A program made the position numbers and the translations under genes. Positions 44,881 through 54,843 of a DNA stretch of 64,000 nt are shown here, piece after piece (position 1 is the first letter of the stretch; every line of letters begins with the position of its first letter). The notes below the pieces were generated by a model. The model did not search any database. It saw only the letters and a program-made list of their open reading frames with translations, and was not told the origin of the DNA. This stretch comes from Corylus avellana (lineage: Eukaryota; Streptophyta; Magnoliopsida; Fagales; Betulaceae), in the NCBI RefSeq assembly GCF_901000735.1, contig NC_081541.1, forward strand, positions 21,760,172-21,824,171, read 5' to 3'.

Positions 44881-45681
44881 AAAAAGATTGGCGAGCTAGG
44901 AGACAAGCAGGAAGCTTGTTGATCTTATAAACCCCACCTTGCTTATACCCTGAAAACAAAACATAATAAGGGTGAGCGAAATAAATGCTCAGTAAGAAGA
45001 TCCTCAACCATAAAACATTTAAGTTAAATTCATTTTCTTTAACACTGACTTTTTCTATGAAATCTCCAAGAAAAATATTTTTCTTTTCAATAGAACAAAA
45101 AATAATTCTCAACAAATGAACAATAATCATTACTTAATACAATTGTTCACATGGTAGGGCCCATGTACACTGTTACCCATGTGTACTAGGGTTGCGCAGC
45201 CTTTATGACAATGGAAGCGCCTGTGACCGCAGACGTACCTTCTAGGCCAGCCGATTAACTCATGATGCACTCAGCTTGGCAAAAAGGATGGATCCCACCT
45301 TCTCAACGTCCTTTAGTGGGTTGCGCTTCCATCTCTAGTGCCGGTACCGTGTTTCGTTTCGTTGAATCTTTGGGCAAAAATTATCTCCTCCACACTTTTG
45401 CCCCATCTTATAAAACTCTTCTCTTTTTCCATTACTTATTTTCTCTTAACTCAAATTTGGGCAACGTGTTGGAGTGTCTTACTTCTCTTTACTTTCCAAA
45501 ATAAAAATTGGGATATCTTTCATAACAAACATTCGTGAAAGCGTTGTACCCTTAAATCTTTTAGTGACAATAAATAAATTTTCTGATTGAAATAGAACTC
45601 TTAAAAAAACATTTCATGTAATACATAAATTCTTGTAAGCATATAAATAACATAACATAAGTTTTTACATATGTTACACCG
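44881..45681 (-). mobile_element. Possible minus-strand Tekay/Del-like LTR fragment
   Basis: On the minus strand this reads TGTAACATATG near 45681 and, at about 44920-45000, CTTACTGAGCATTTATTTCGCTCACCC...TTTCAG, which resembles the 3' part of Tekay-type LTRs (compare ACTTACTGAGTACTAGC in S1). The boundaries are uncertain. Confidence 0.35.
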
Positions 45682-46414
45682 AAATCTACACCAGGGTCAT
45701 TGGGCTTGCTATCTAACAATCAAGCCCATAGCCCGTTAACCCGGGTAGAAGACCAGCACAGTCAGATGGGCATACTAAGAAAAAACCCAGTTTTGGAAGC
45801 ACAAATATGACGTCACTTCATCGAGCTTGCATTCCCAGGAGACCATGCTCACCCGACTTGCAGCATTGACAAAATCAATGATATACACAGCGCACGGATA
45901 CGACAGTTATGGACAAGATATGCACCCATCATGCTAACAGCTTGAATATGGCCTAATTATTGGGTCAGTTACAACACACACCTAAATAGCATCGACGGTT
46001 ATACGCTATTCTCTGGATCATACCAGCCATGGTAACCGTTGTGCGCCATTCTCGGTATGATGTCAATAGCATGAACAGTTTCTCATCAACCATAACAGTC
46101 AGGGAACCAAAATATTAACTCCTCTATCTGTTACGCCCAGATCCCAGATCCTCTGCCTGGTCATCATCACCATCTTTATGAGTCCCACCTATAAAAGGCT
46201 CGTAAACAACAGAAACAGGTACATAATTCATACTCTACTAAGCTCTATACTGAGTTTACACAGACACTAACTTAAGCATCAGAGGAGGAATGCCCCGGCC
46301 ACCACCCGGCGCATCCTCTTAACAAGTGTTGTTATTTTGCAGGAAAGAAAGAAAATACAAGGTCAATATTACCGATCTGCCCTTGGGTCCACCATACCGA
46401 AAATTGTACCAACA
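45682..46414 (+). repeat. Tat-like element 5' LTR (3' part)
   Basis: The LTR ends GTACCAACA at 46414, followed by a Tat-type PBS. A TATAAAAGG box near 46192 and a leader with TTTGCAGG near 46342 lie upstream. The 5' boundary is not clear; the start given is a guess. Confidence 0.5.
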
Positions 46415-46417
46415 GTT

Positions 46418-46435
46418 TGGCGTCGTCTGTGGGAA
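46418..46435 (+). promoter_or_regulatory. Tat-like element primer binding site
   Basis: TGGCGTCGTCTGTGGGAA matches the TGGCGCCGTCTGTGGGAA sequence found after the 5' LTR of Tat-lineage elements, with one change. Confidence 0.75.
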
Positions 46436-46472
46436 TGACAAATCATTCTTATGAAATCAAAAATCCGTGATA

Positions 46473-47165
46473 ATGGTGAACACAAGGTCTAAAAGCCAAG
46501 CCCAACACCGCGAAGGCCTAGCTATCCAGGCCAACCAAAGGCCACCACTCGCTCCCCAAAACGCGGGAGATAGGGAATGTATCACGTCTAGAAGCACAGG
46601 TGGCGCGTCTGGTTCAACAAAATTAGGAGCTGCGCCTCCTCTTCCCTGAACAATCCCATTCTATCAACCCGAACGGGCATTTGGAGGAGCAAGAAAATCG
46701 CGACCACCACTTTGACGGTTGCAGCCACCTGGGTGGAAGTCAACACCACCAATGCGATAACAACCAAGGTTAAAGCAATCGCATGCATCAACACGATAAC
46801 AACAAAGGTGAAAATAGTCACGTAGAGTTTAACACCCTGTGAAGCACCCATGGAGGCGATATCCCCTGAAAAACCGCTGAGCCTAAAAAAGGTTAGCTTG
46901 CCGTTAATGACCAAAATCAACTGGTAGCTAATTAGCAAAGCGAAGTAGACAAAGCCGTAGCAGACTTGAAGATGAAACTTGCAGCCATGGAGAAGAAGGA
47001 AAAACACAAAGCCGCTGTGGTGAGCAAACTTTTCGTTGGGACAGAAATGCCCTTCACCAAGCAGGTGATTGACCATCCACTCCCCCACAAGTTCAAAACA
47101 CCCTAAATCCCAAGCTATAGCGGGGTCGGGGACGTAACCGAGCACCTAGAAAATTATCGGATGCA
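46473..47165 (+). pseudogene. gag: Tat-like gag, first piece
   Basis: The start is ATG 46473 (MVNTRSKSQAQ), a usual Tat gag beginning. Several stops and frame changes follow, but the later part is readable: KAAVVSKLFVGTEMPF, QVIDHPLPHKFKTP, GVGDVTEHLENYRMH. This last is the conserved gag block before the capsid core. E3 interrupts the frame after ATGCA (47161-47165), and the frame resumes at 56194. Confidence 0.8.
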
Positions 47166-48503
47166 TGTTAAGTGCTAAAATATTCATATTTTCAGCCTTT
47201 AACTTACATGTTTTAATCCTTTGGTTTTAGTTAATTAGGTCATTTTAATTCCTTTTTGTGTTTTCCATACTTTTGCAGGCTTTTGGAAGAAAATGAAGTA
47301 AATCTGGAAGATTTTGGCTCAAAGAGAGAAGATGGGAAAAGTGGAAGCCCCTGACACTGCGATCGAGCGTAGTACCAGAGAAGACAAAGCATGAAGCAGG
47401 CCACGAGTGCTTGAGCGCACAATAGAAAAGACTCGATCACAGACCTGTGATCGAGCGCACACGGGTTGCGATCGATCGCACCCATGCGCAGGAGACACAT
47501 CAAAGCTGTGGCCAGAATGCTAGTCTTTCCATATTAGGGTTTTCCAACTCCCAATTGGAATAGGTTTTGAAACCCTACGAAATTCTTAGGTTTACTAGTT
47601 TGTCAAGGACTTCTAAAGCCTATAAATAGACCCTTAAGCCTCTAGAATAGGTATGCTTTGTAAGGAGAAGAATTGGAGCTCTTCAAATTAAAGTTTTGGG
47701 TTTATTCTTTTCCTTTCTTTACTTTTATTTTATGAAGATGTTTAACATCAACTTTATGTTTAACTAATTTAATTTGCAGGGCTAGATTGAAGCCCTAGTT
47801 ATATTTTGTTAATATTCAATATTGGCGCCTTTGTGATGATCTTGTTATGATATCTAACTTGATGAATACCTAGTTTCATGAATTCCTCGTATGTGTGTGC
47901 CTAATCAACATATGCATGTGGTATGGACTAGTTAGTGAAATCAATTTGGATGACCGAGTCCTAGGTTTAACATAAGTAACAAAAGTAATCCACCCCGGGT
48001 TCTTGGGTTAATCAACATGGGGAACTGGGAGTATACACCCATGCCTTAGGCCTCATGTGTTTGTTGATTTCCACAAAATATATGCTTTCCTAGAGAACAA
48101 CATAGTGTACACCATGCTAAATCCTTTAGGGAAGAGAAGAGTTAGAGTATACACCCATGCCTAACTCATTGCTTAGGGAAATCTATAGCTTAAGGAGTAG
48201 ACACCCATGCCCTTAGGTTGACAAACATTAGATAGACATAATTTGATCAAAACATTGGCATATTGATATATTAGCTTAATATAATTAGTGATGGATATCA
48301 AAGCCCTACCTTTTTATCATTATCAATTTAAATCCAATCTCTGGTTTTATTTTACTTTGGGAATTGATTTTAGACAAGATTCAGCAGTCCTCGTGGGAAT
48401 GACCCCGTATTTGCACACTATACTACTATGTTGACCTCGTGCACTTGCGGGTAAAACATCCAGTTATTTGCCTATTAATTCAGGTAGGTAATTGTGAACA
48501 ACA
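47166..48503 (+). repeat. E3 5' LTR
   Basis: The 1338-bp LTR runs from TGTTAAGTGC to TTGTGAACAACA. It has TATAAATA at 47621-47628 and CGATCG-type words at 47358-47485. An acceptor-like TTTTGCAGG ends near 47279. Confidence 0.93.
47621..47628 (+). promoter_or_regulatory. E3 5' LTR TATA box
   Basis: TATAAATA in the family-A context GCCTATAAATAGACCC; the matching box in the 3' LTR is at 55312-55319. Confidence 0.7.
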
Positions 48504-48509
48504 AGTTTT

Positions 48510-48527
48510 TGGCGCCGTTGCCGGGGA
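48510..48527 (+). promoter_or_regulatory. E3 primer binding site, tRNA-Asp
   Basis: TGGCGCCGTTGCCGGGGA, a perfect complement to the tRNA-Asp 3' end. Confidence 0.93.
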
Positions 48528-48790
48528 TTGTGGTGAATTTTGTTTAAAATTATTTTCCTTTAGTTGTGATATTTTAATTTTTAATTTTCAATTTTGTTTT
48601 TGTCAAAAATATTTTCTGTCGATTCTTAATTTTTCTGTTTTCTGTTTCGGGTTGCGGACTAGCATTCTGTGATTGCGATCGAACGTCAGGTAAGTACGAT
48701 CGAGTGCACCACCCTGCAATCGAGCGCAGTTCCAGGGAGCATCCGGACCAGCCGCATTGAAGCGGCCTGACTGAAGATGCAATTCAATTG
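48528..48790 (+). other. E3 5' leader
   Basis: Non-coding leader with CGATCG-type words at 48675-48730 (GCGATCGAACG, ACGATCGAGTGCA, CAATCGAGCGCA). The same region in E1 and E2 has more decayed copies. Confidence 0.65.
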
Positions 48791-50245
48791 ATGCAAGGTC
48801 ATCAATCTCAAGACTCAACCGTCATTCCACTCGATCCTGAAATTGAGTGGACAATTTGACAATGACCTAGAGACAAAGAAGAAGAGGAAGAAATTGAGAT
48901 GGAAGATTTGCAAGAGAATCCAATTGGGCCAAGACCATTAGAGGCAAATCCACCACCGGCGTGGAGACCGATGAAGCAGGCATTAGTTCCAGCAAACCTC
49001 TATCAACCCTCACGCATAGCATATCAACCGGAGGTGGAAGCCAGCTATTATATTTCTCCTCAAATCCTTAATGCATTGACTCACTTCAGAGGCACAGCAA
49101 CTGAGGATCCCAACTTGCATCTTAAAGAATTCTTTGATTTATGCAAGTTGTAACATGTCCAAGGGCTAACTCCAGAGAGACGCAGGTTAGTCCTCTTTCC
49201 TTTCTCTTTGAAAGATAATGCTAAATTGTGGTATACTTCCTTGCCTGCAGATTCTATCCATACTTTGGAAGAATTAGCCACCAAGTTTCTGAAGAAGTTT
49301 TTCCCAGCTCAAAAGACAAGACAACTTAAAAGGGAACTTCAAATGTTCCAACAACGAGATGGAGATCTGTTCTTCGAGGCATGGGATCACTTCAATTCAT
49401 TGCTTATAAAGTTCCCACATCACAACATCCTTCAAGATGATCAGGTACAAATTTTATATGAAGGTTTAGATGACACTAACAAAGGGATGGTTGATTCAGC
49501 TTGTGGAGGAGCACTTATGGAGAAGAGTAGTGAGGAAGCAATGGAGCTTTTTGAGAAATTAAGTGAGCATTCCCAGCAATTCTGCTCCAGAGGAAGGAGA
49601 GGAGCCAAGAGCAAGGGCATGTATGAAGTAAACTTCAATGGGGGATCACCCAATCAGATGGCTGCTGTGGAAAAGAAGTTAGACATGATTGTCAAGGCCA
49701 TGACTGCTTAGAAAATTTCACCTCTGCAACAGGACACACCAATCTAGGTATGTGCTATTTGTTCCCATCTAGATCACACTTCTGAGACGTGTCCTTTATC
49801 TCCATTTGCAGAGCAAGAAGAGGCGAATTATGTGGGACAAAACAATTACCCCCACAAGAACAATCCATACTCCAACACTTATAATCCAGGATGGCGCAAC
49901 CATCCCAATTTCTCTTGGAGTAACAATCAAGGACAGCAGAAGGGGCCCCAACAAGCAAGCGAACCAACTCAAGAGTCAAAATTGAACCAATTGGAGAATA
50001 TGATACACAACCTGGTGACCTCACAACAGCAATTCGAGGCTGATCAGAAACAATTCAATACAAAGACTGATCAAGCCATTCAGAGATTGGAAGTGCAAAT
50101 GGGGCAGATCGCAAAGGAGCTGAATGAGAGGAAACACGGAGAATTTCCAGCTCAAACAATACCTAACCCAAGGAGTCACCAGCAGCTGAAAGCAGTCACA
50201 GTGCTCAGGAATGGCAAAGTCATTGGAACTGAAGAGCCACCTTAA
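48791..50245 (+). pseudogene. gag: E3 gag, one frame with six or more stops
   Basis: The start is ATG 48791. The reading frame is preserved throughout, but TGA (48857, 48863), TAA (49151), TAG (49709, 49745) and TAA (50243) interrupt it; all but the last can be explained by C-to-T change against E1 or E2. Domains: acidic N-terminus, Retrotrans_gag core (HFRGTATEDPNLHLKEFF to LFFEAWDHFNSLL), zinc knuckle CAICSHLDHTSETC, Asn/Pro-rich segment (NNPYSNTYNPGWRNHP), coiled-coil tail (NQLENMIHNLV, DQAIQRLEVQMGQIA). A frameshift near 50300 separates it from the protease. Confidence 0.92.
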
Positions 50246-50316
50246 GTAACTCCAGATGAACCATCAACTTCTAAGGTAAACAAAGTGGAGAAGGTAAATG
50301 CACCCCCCTTCCTCAA

Positions 50317-51384
50317 ATGTTAGTCAAACCAAATAAAGAAAAGCAACTTATGGATATTTTTGAGACTTTGAGGAAAGTAGAAATCAATATTCCCTTGTTA
50401 GATGCAATTAAACAGATTCCTTCTTATGCCAAATTTTTAAAGGATTGTTGCACTAACAAAAGTAGATTTGAAGAGCACGAGACTGTGGCCCTAACAGAAG
50501 AGGTAAGTGCAGTTTTATTGAGAAAATTACCACCTAAGCTAACAGATCCACGTAGTTTTACCATTCCTTGCAGGATAGGAGACCACCTTTTTGAGCATGC
50601 ATTGCTAGATCTGGGAGCAGGGGTCAATTTGCTGCCTTACATGGTTTATGAAAAGCTAGGTTTGGGGGAGCTTCAACCAACCTCTGTGACCTTGCAATTG
50701 GTAGACAGAAGCATCAAAAGACCAAGAGGTATACTTGAGGATGTGTTGGTAAAGGTAGGTACATTTATTTTACCTGCTGACTTCATTGTGTTAGATGTGG
50801 AAGAATCCTCTATGCCATCACCCTTGCCTATCATCTTAGGAAGACCCTTTATGAGAACTGCTAATACTACAATAGGTGTGAAGACGGGTACAATAAGTAT
50901 GAAGGTGAATGGTAAGACAATAGAATTTAAAATATTTGATGCAATGAAGTTACCTCACGATGATCTAGAATGTTTTGATGCTTGTATGATCCAAGATGTT
51001 AGTGAGCCAGTTTTACTGGACCCACAGAAAAATCTAGAAAAGACCCCTCTCACTCATGAGTCCACAAGTCAGGACACTGGGCCAGTCTGTGTATATGTTT
51101 CTGAGAAAATTAGTGGAGCAAAGCAACCTCTTCAAGCCAATCCACCATACCCAAGTACCAAAAGAAAGCTACAACTGGATGAATGGGACGACTTGAGTCA
51201 TGAAGCAAATGGGGACAACAAGTTCCACAAGAAAAAACCAAAGGACCATCATCACAGAACACAGATCAAGAAGGCGTCTTATGTGGAATTGAAATTATCA
51301 ACCTATAAAGAAAGTCCTGTTCCTGCACCACCAAGGTCACTTGAGCCACATTCTGTGGAGCTCAAGTGTAGTTCTCTGCACTAG
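50317..51384 (+). CDS. E3 retropepsin-like protease region
   Basis: Open for 355 codons. A linker (YAKFLKDCCTNKSRFEE) leads to the aspartic protease: catalytic motif ALLDLGAGVNLLP with D98 (DLGA in place of D-S/T-G, usual for Athila-lineage proteases) and the second landmark IILGRPFMRTA at about 173-183. This enzyme would cleave the element's polyprotein. It starts out of frame with gag by a one- or two-base change, so the ATG at 50317 is probably not a natural start. The final residues SVELKCSSLH align with LELKPLPSHLKY, the lead-in to RT, and then stop; RT never follows. It is the only element here with an open protease. Confidence 0.88.
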   Translation: MLVKPNKEKQLMDIFETLRKVEINIPLLDAIKQIPSYAKFLKDCCTNKSRFEEHETVALTEEVSAVLLRKLPPKLTDPRSFTIPCRIGDHLFEHALLDLGAGVNLLPYMVYEKLGLGELQPTSVTLQLVDRSIKRPRGILEDVLVKVGTFILPADFIVLDVEESSMPSPLPIILGRPFMRTANTTIGVKTGTISMKVNGKTIEFKIFDAMKLPHDDLECFDACMIQDVSEPVLLDPQKNLEKTPLTHESTSQDTGPVCVYVSEKISGAKQPLQANPPYPSTKRKLQLDEWDDLSHEANGDNKFHKKKPKDHHHRTQIKKASYVELKLSTYKESPVPAPPRSLEPHSVELKCSSLH

Positions 51385-52235
51385 AGGCATTACAGTTGCA
51401 AGTAGAAGCGTTTAAGCAGTCCAGGAACTCAAGCGCATCTACTCAAAATAGTGGTACTGAGGCCACTGAAGGCGGTACACTTTTTCCCCTCTTGTTTTTC
51501 TTCATATCAATTTCTTTACTTTACATGTATCTCACTTATCTTGTGTGTTTCTTTTTCATTGTTGTACATTATGCATTCAAAAAAATAAATAAATAAAATA
51601 AAATAAAATAAAAATTTTACATTCTGTTACTACGATCGATCGCAGCCAGAATGCGAGCGAGCGCAGTAACCGAATGATAGCTTTTGACATTCTATTAGTG
51701 CGATCGAACGCACCTTGTGTGCGCTCGAGCGCACCTCACCCACACACGCACACTCTTGGCCGAATGCGATCGAGCACACCATGTGTGCGATCGAGCGCAC
51801 TCGAACAGCAGGGCATATGACCTATTTGTCACTTTCTTTCCCCTTTCCCGTCAAACTCTCACGGCGCCGTACAGGTTCTCCAAGCACCCAACTCTAGAGA
51901 CATCCAATAACACCACTCCTCCACCATTTTTCACCATGTGAACCACCACCACCACCCCACATCTGCACTTGTACGGCTCCATTCTACCCTACGGCCACCA
52001 CTTTCATCACATATCACGTTCCCCATTCTCATCCACCTCCTCAACTCCGACCCCCACCTTCACTTTTCTTTTCAATTTTTAGCACAGTGTGGGTGTTTAT
52101 CCACCCACATTATCGCTCTATGTTGGATTTTTGTGTTTTTGCAGGGTGTTTTGAGTGGTGTTTTCTTTGTGTTGCAAAGTTGGCCATCTGCAGTGCACAC
52201 CAGGTGTTTGCAAAAAGTCCCCAATCAAGCACAAA
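51385..52235 (+). other. E3 spacer between protease and ORF2
   Basis: Non-coding. An A-rich run at 51575-51613 is followed by the CGATCG motif cluster at 51632-51805 (for example GCGATCGAGCGCAC at 51788-51801), a C-rich stretch, and an acceptor-like GTGTTTTTGCAG ending at 52144. Confidence 0.65.
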
Positions 52236-53348
52236 ATGCCAAGAACCCGTGCTTCATCCTCCCGGGGGTCCGAGGCCCAAGCTATTTCTCCCCCGCCCAC
52301 TTTTGAAGAGCGGGAGCTACTATTTGAGACCACCTTTGCCATTCGCAAAGACTTCCAAAATCTTGAGGCGACTCAATGGGCGATCGCGGAGTTCAACCGA
52401 AGGGGGCTCAAGATACTGTTCAAACCAGTCACCTCCACTGCCTACCAGAAGCTGGTGATTGAGTTCTATGCCCACCTATCCCATGATTGCGATAGGCTGG
52501 CCGCCCTCTCTTCCTAGGTGCAAGGCTAAGTTGTTGATGTGACACGGGCCGACATTGCCGCTGCTCTTCACTGCAATGATGAGCATCCTCCAGAAACCGC
52601 ACATCTTGCCGAGCAACTGCCCCGATACTATATGGCGAAAATCATTGAGGACATGTGCTAAGGGCAATATGCCAATGCCCACCATAATGCCGGCAGCCAA
52701 TCCAAGCTACCTCAAAGTCTTTGGTTTGTGGACTCAATACTACATCGAAATACTTTCCCCTTGGGACACAAAACTCAGAGGCGTGGTCAATTTCTCTAGA
52801 CCCTCTACGCCTTCCACAAGGATGCCTGGTACTCCATTCCCGACATCATTTGGAACCAAATTCATAAATTTTGGAATGGAGTGCACATTGGAGGAGCAGA
52901 GTCCACTCATTCATGGGGGTTGCCTTTCCTATACCTGATCACGTATATTCTTAGAAAAAAGGGCATCAAGGGCACTACAGTAGATGAGCCAGTTACTACT
53001 ACTCCTATATTTGGCATTTGCCAATGGAACAAGAGCTGCTCCCATATGCCCCAGGTACCCCCAGCACCAGCAACTGGTGAAGAAGGGAATGAGGCCAAGC
53101 CAATGGCCGAAGATGAACCAGCCGCTGAGCCGGTAGCAGCAGAGGAGTAGGCCCCGATCATTTTTCAAGCCGCACAATACCGCTCCCTTAGTGAGGAGAT
53201 GGCAGGCCTTCAGAGAGAACTCGCTGATCAAAAAAGGGAGGCTCGGGAAGATAAACCACTGATGGATCAACGACTAGCTGCCTTGGAAGAATTGATGTGG
53301 TGCCGTTTACTACCACCATCTGGAGCATCTACTTCTGGACAGCACTGA
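52236..53348 (+). pseudogene. E3 ORF2, Transposase_32-like, full length with stops
   Basis: The complete 370-codon ORF runs in one frame from MPRTRASSSRGSEAQ to SGASTSGQH with TGA at 53346-53348. Stops at 52515, 52527, 52659, about 52797 and 53146 interrupt it. Order: Ser/Arg-rich N-terminus; conserved core (FEERELLFETTFAI, FKPVTSTAYQKLVIEFYA, VVDVTRADIAAAL, SLWFVDSILHRNTFPLGHK, IPDIIWNQIHKFWNGVH, YLITYILRKKGIKG); acidic Ala/Glu-rich segment; coiled coil (SLSEEMAGLQRELADQK). The core matches the plant family named putative plant transposon protein. Its place after the missing polymerase is where plant Ty3/gypsy elements carry extra or envelope-like ORFs. I see no signal peptide or membrane span, so I do not call it envelope. 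Confidence 0.85.
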
Positions 53349-54843
53349 GCAGGGACCACCGTCTGGCTGAAGACGTAAAACTTAGCACTCATGGGAGGCA
53401 CCCCACAGCATATCCTTTTTATTTCCTTGTTTATTTGTTTTTATTTTATTTTTATTTTTAGTTCTATTGTTTTCCATTGTTATTTTAGTATTTTGTTGTG
53501 CAGGGACAAGTGTGCTTCAGTTCAAGTTTGGGGGTTTGCTATGAGCCATGCTTTCCAAGATCATGTCGACCATCTCCCGGGTACACTCTTTCCTTTACTT
53601 AGACACATTGGGGACAATGTGTCATTTAAGTTTGGGGGTATGGGCGCACATGATTGTTCACATACTTTGTCCCAATTTCAAGTTATTTGTTTGTGTGTTT
53701 GTTTGTTTATATTCAAAAAAACAAAAAAAAAAAAAAAATTATGCATGTTCATTTTTGCCCTAAAATTTTAAGTTGATCTAAAAGAATTGTGGCTTGAATT
53801 CATCAGTGAGCTTAAAATTTTGAACACATGATCTGATGAGTGAATCTGTTAGTTTGGTTACTTGTTGATGACAGTTGAAAAATCACATGTTTGATCTTAT
53901 CACACAAGCACACTAGTACATAGTTTGTGAGGTATGACATGAGGTCTGATATGTGTGTTTCTGTATCTTGGATGAAATTGGATGACTTATTAGATGACAC
54001 GGTGGCATATATATAAAATAATAATAATAATAATAATAGTAGTAATAATAATAATAATAATGTGAAATAAATGATCATTGATGGCTTTTCACTGAGTAAC
54101 TGGACCCCTTGCCTCAAAGCATTGAGTGTTCACGTCAAAAAGTGAAAAATGTTGATTTGATCAATGTAATGGTTAGTTTGGTTTTGTAGCCTTTTTGACT
54201 CGACTTAGTAGATCCTTAGGGGTGTCTCTACACCTAATGCCCTAAAACCTTCTGCTTTGGGAGTCATTGACTTAACACTCGCTACAAGGGTCAATTAGAA
54301 AGCTTAAAGGAACCAAACATTGCACAACCTGACCAAAAAAAAAAAAAAAGAGGAAAAGAAATATGCCATGGTTGTTCATTCTAATAGGGATTTCAATGAA
54401 TTTTGAGAGATGGAGACATTACATGTTGGAAAGATTTAGAAGCCTCATAATTTTGTTCTAATTCACTGTACACAATTTTCAAACTTGTGATGATTTAGTA
54501 TGTCCTTTGAAAGTAATTACACTTTGAGGTTCCAATTCATTGTGAAGATGGAGTTCATCTTTTTAAGCTTGCTTATGAATGAAAATCATAATCTTGTAGT
54601 GATACTTTAATTTCTGGAATAACATGAACTGTGCATGATGTTTGTGGGTAACATTTCTGGAAAACCCTCACGAGACTTCACTTGTACTCTAGGGAATTCC
54701 TAGAGGTTTAAAAGGCTTGTTGCATATGCTAAATGCAATTGTGCATCCCACGAAAGATGGATTTATCTTTCTGTACTCTGTTTTTCGCTTTTGTTGTTAG
54801 TTTTGTATTGCTAAGGGACTAGCAATATGTAAGTTTGGAGGTG
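53349..54843 (+). other. E3 conserved 3' non-coding region
   Basis: Same order as E1 and E2: acceptor-like TTTTGTTGTGCAG ending 53503; PPT-like motif 53524-53535; hairpin ACACATTG/CAATGTGT 53603-53622; PPT-like motif 53628-53640; conserved blocks to about 54350; CTCTAGG/CCTAGAG hairpin near 54687; AGGGAC-loop hairpin 54806-54827; PPT 54831-54843 (AAGTTTGGAGGTG, one G-to-A change). Confidence 0.82.
54016..54061 (+). repeat. AAT microsatellite
   Basis: About 14 AAT/AGT units in the E3 3' region, at a place where E1 and E2 have only a short A run. A local expansion. Confidence 0.9.

Noticed and set aside
46588..47145. 185-codon minus-strand open frame
   Set aside because: It lies antisense to the Tat-like gag, whose sense strand gives the recognisable HPLPHKF and HLENYRM motifs; the reverse frame is a shadow.
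52236..53348. ORF2 as envelope-like gene
   Set aside because: Position fits, but no signal peptide, membrane segment or fusion-like feature is visible.
54016..54061. AAT run as a regulatory element
   Set aside because: A simple microsatellite expansion present in one copy only.
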